A stretch of DNA of 6,950 nt from Planctomycetota bacterium (lineage in GTDB: Bacteria > Planctomycetota > Planctomycetia > Pirellulales > Thermoguttaceae), in NCBI GenBank assembly GCA_023621895.1, contig JAMOAF010000124.1:1-6950 (forward strand), written 5' to 3'. This document shows, piece by piece, positions 5,954 through 6,950 of the stretch (its first letter is position 1; each line of letters opens with the position of its first letter). The notes beneath the pieces are model-generated. The model did not search any database. It was not told the DNA's origin and saw only the letters and a program-made list of their open reading frames with translations. The translations under genes and the position numbers were made by a program.

Positions 5954-5983
5954 GGATTGTGGATATCTTGCGGGAAACTGCGA

Positions 5984-6031
5984 ATGCGGGCTTATCGCAG
6001 AGACTTACGGCAACGTGTAGCGGCGGCCTTT
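5984..6031 (+). pseudogene. Possible N-terminal remnant of an IS630-type transposase
   Basis: From ATG 5984 the frame reads MRAYRRDLRQRVAAAF, which resembles the opening of IS630-family transposases (M-x-x-Y-S-x-D-L-R-x-R-V-x-x-A). Immediately after it the expected helix-turn-helix (A-A-x-x-F-x-V-S-x-x-T/S-x-x-R-W) is missing. The frame instead runs through unrelated Ser/Arg-rich sequence to a stop at 6155. No DDE motif is visible in the rest of the window, so at most the first few dozen bases of such a gene survive. The similarity is short and could be chance. Confidence 0.3.
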
Positions 6032-6377
6032 CGCTCCGGTTCACTCCCAAGCCTTCGGACTGCACATACCTTCGAAGGCGAGCAACAGATGTGCGAATGT
6101 AGATATCGCAGATCATTGGTCCGATCGACTCGACACGAGCGGTGTGTTCCGAGGTAGTCGCTGGTCCGCGGCGGCGATCCCCCATACGGGGGCGGATCAG
6201 ATTGTCGAAATTCCCCGCGGACAGACCAAGCAGGGCCACAATCTTCGCGCCTGGTTGGTGCGCCCGAAAATCCGGTTGACATTCTGTCTCCTTCGGCCGA
6301 TAACTCTTTTGGACCCTGTCGCTCCCGAAGCCCCAAGTTCCACTTGGCGCACGCCGCAAGGCATAGAGAGCACGGGG
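6032..6377. other. No recognisable gene; read-through tail of the relic
   Basis: Plus-strand and minus-strand open frames here show no family features. The minus-strand frame of the DUF3800-like relic continues open to 6197, but this part looks like read-through past a lost stop. Two small inverted repeats are visible: CCCCC/GGGGG at 6179-6192 within GATC-flanked sequence, and CCAAGT/ACTTGG at about 6334-6348. Confidence 0.4.
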
Positions 6378-6760
6378 TTATTTTTTGGTTTGGTCCTGGT
6401 CGGATCTCTTTCGTGTTCCGCCGGGACGAACTTCCAGTGGCGGTACGGGCGCCGCCAGAGGTTCGCCCAGTCACCACCCTTGCCCGTGGTCTCGCCGATG
6501 TTGAAGTGCGGGTAGAACTGGCACACTCGCGCTCGAATATGTTTGTAGAGGCATTCTTTGGCGACCGTGCGTTTGCCTCGCCGCCGCTTGCCGGGCGGCT
6601 TTTCCTTGTGCTTATCGTTCAACCGGAAAGCCATGGCGCCCAAAACCACGTCGAGACACTACAGCAGCACATGATCGCGGGATTGTACCTCGGCAATCTG
6701 GTTGGCACGAAGTCGGATGCGAGCGTTGCGGAAGTTCGGGTTGCGGTTCAGCCCCAGCAG
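6378..6760 (-). pseudogene. Decayed C-terminal half of a DUF3800-like protein
   Basis: Read on the minus strand, this segment gives NPNFRNARIRLRANQIAEV, then QSRDHVLL, then a TAG at 6661-6659. The same frame continues past the stop as CLDVVLGAMAFRLND, then KRRRGKRTVAKECLYKHI, FNIGETTGKGGDW and RRPYRHWKFVPAE. I associate this pattern (S-x-x-H-x-L-L-Q-x-x-D-x-x-L-G-A, then a basic AKE-LYK helix and a PYRHW ending) with the C-terminal part of DUF3800 proteins, an RNase H-like family often found in accessory and defence regions. The TAG sits where a Gln (CAG) is expected, so one C-to-T change explains it. At the far end the run of six A before TAA would give Pro-Lys-Lys-stop if one more A were present, suggesting a lost natural stop. 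The N-terminal catalytic half is absent. Assignment is from memory of the family. Confidence 0.55.
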
Positions 6761-6883
6761 GTCCAGGCTGGAGCCGGGCAGGTCCGAGGGGTCGTAGGCG
6801 GTAAGGAAGATGGGGAAGCCGAGGTCAGCGCTTGTTGTTCGAATCTTACTTCCAGTGCTCACGGAAATTACTTTCTCCGACAT
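6761..6883 (-). pseudogene. 5' gene fragment fused to the DUF3800-like relic
   Basis: ATG at 6883-6881 is preceded by GAGGGGTGG, a good ribosome site about six bases upstream, better than any other in the window. The frame reads MSEKVISVSTGSKIRTTSAD and then FPIFLTAYDPSDLPGSSLD. It continues without a break into the DUF3800-like segment and ends at the TAG at 6659 after 74 codons. FPIFLTAYDPSDLPG looks like well-ordered conserved protein, but I cannot name the family and it does not look like the start of a DUF3800 protein. I read it as the 5' end of a different gene joined by deletion near 6760. If the junction is wrong, it may simply be an unfamiliar part of the same protein. Positions 6884-6950 upstream hold no further gene. 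Confidence 0.4.
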
Positions 6884-6950
6884 TCGTTTACCACCCCTCG
6901 GTCTCGGATGGGAAAAGCGCACGCTGCTTCAGGGTTACACAGAACAGATC

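Larger units (their letters stand above)
5408..5983. other. Non-coding or decayed stretch after tRNA-Pro
   Basis: No recognisable gene lies here on either strand. Translations near the tRNA are the usual artefacts of reading a tRNA as protein. An inverted repeat of CGGCTAG (5659-5665) and CTAGCCG (5680-5686) encloses a 14-base loop. It overlaps a second possible stem, GCAC (5675-5678) with GTGC (5690-5693). From about 5790 the sequence becomes visibly richer in A and T than the Kor cluster. Short ORFs starting around 5770 and 5804 have no family I know. Confidence 0.5.

Noticed and set aside
6144..6515. Plus-strand ORF of 123 codons
   Set aside because: It is antisense to the DUF3800-like relic and shows no family features.

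Overview
The window looks like chromosomal DNA of a GC-rich planctomycete, probably Pirellulales-like. The basis is high GC, genes mostly without Shine-Dalgarno sites, and three kinds of intergenic repeat that I remember from planctomycete genomes: a (GAATGAA)n heptad, a GTTCCCAAGCT...AGCTTGGGAAC hairpin, and a (TGAACCC)n heptad. This placement rests on recollection plus the visible sequence, not on a search.

Layout. Positions 1-796 hold almost no recognisable coding sequence. The one candidate is a tiny minus-strand ORF (177-269) for a 30-residue single-span membrane peptide, with a nested inverted repeat (329-362) upstream of it. Positions 797-5205 are a compact co-directional cluster: CBS-pair protein (797-1264), fused gamma/alpha subunit of a 2-oxoacid:ferredoxin oxidoreductase (korA type, 1401-3272), TPP/FeS beta subunit (korB type, 3549-4589), and a zinc-ribbon plus CBS-pair protein (4696-5205). 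A tRNA-Pro(UGG) follows at 5334-5407 behind a plausible sigma-70 promoter. From 5408 to the end the DNA is decayed accessory sequence: a possible IS630-type transposase start, a short iteron-like repeat, and a minus-strand chimeric relic whose larger part looks like the C-terminal half of a DUF3800-family protein with an in-frame stop and a probable lost natural stop.

How the genes fit together. The two Kor subunits should form a TPP- and [4Fe-4S]-dependent enzyme that oxidatively decarboxylates a 2-oxoacid (most likely 2-oxoglutarate) to acyl-CoA while reducing ferredoxin. It is bracketed on both sides by CBS-domain proteins, a class that often senses adenine nucleotides, so an energy-state control module around this step of central metabolism is an attractive hypothesis. 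The second CBS repeat of the upstream protein has lost the usual G-x-x-S/T-x-x-D nucleotide motif, whereas both repeats of the downstream protein keep it.

The most unusual structure is in the gaps flanking korB. Both contain the same composite block (hairpin, GGGAAG spacer, TGAACCC heptads) running almost up to the next start codon, and a copy of the repeat core even supplies the last codons and stop of korB.
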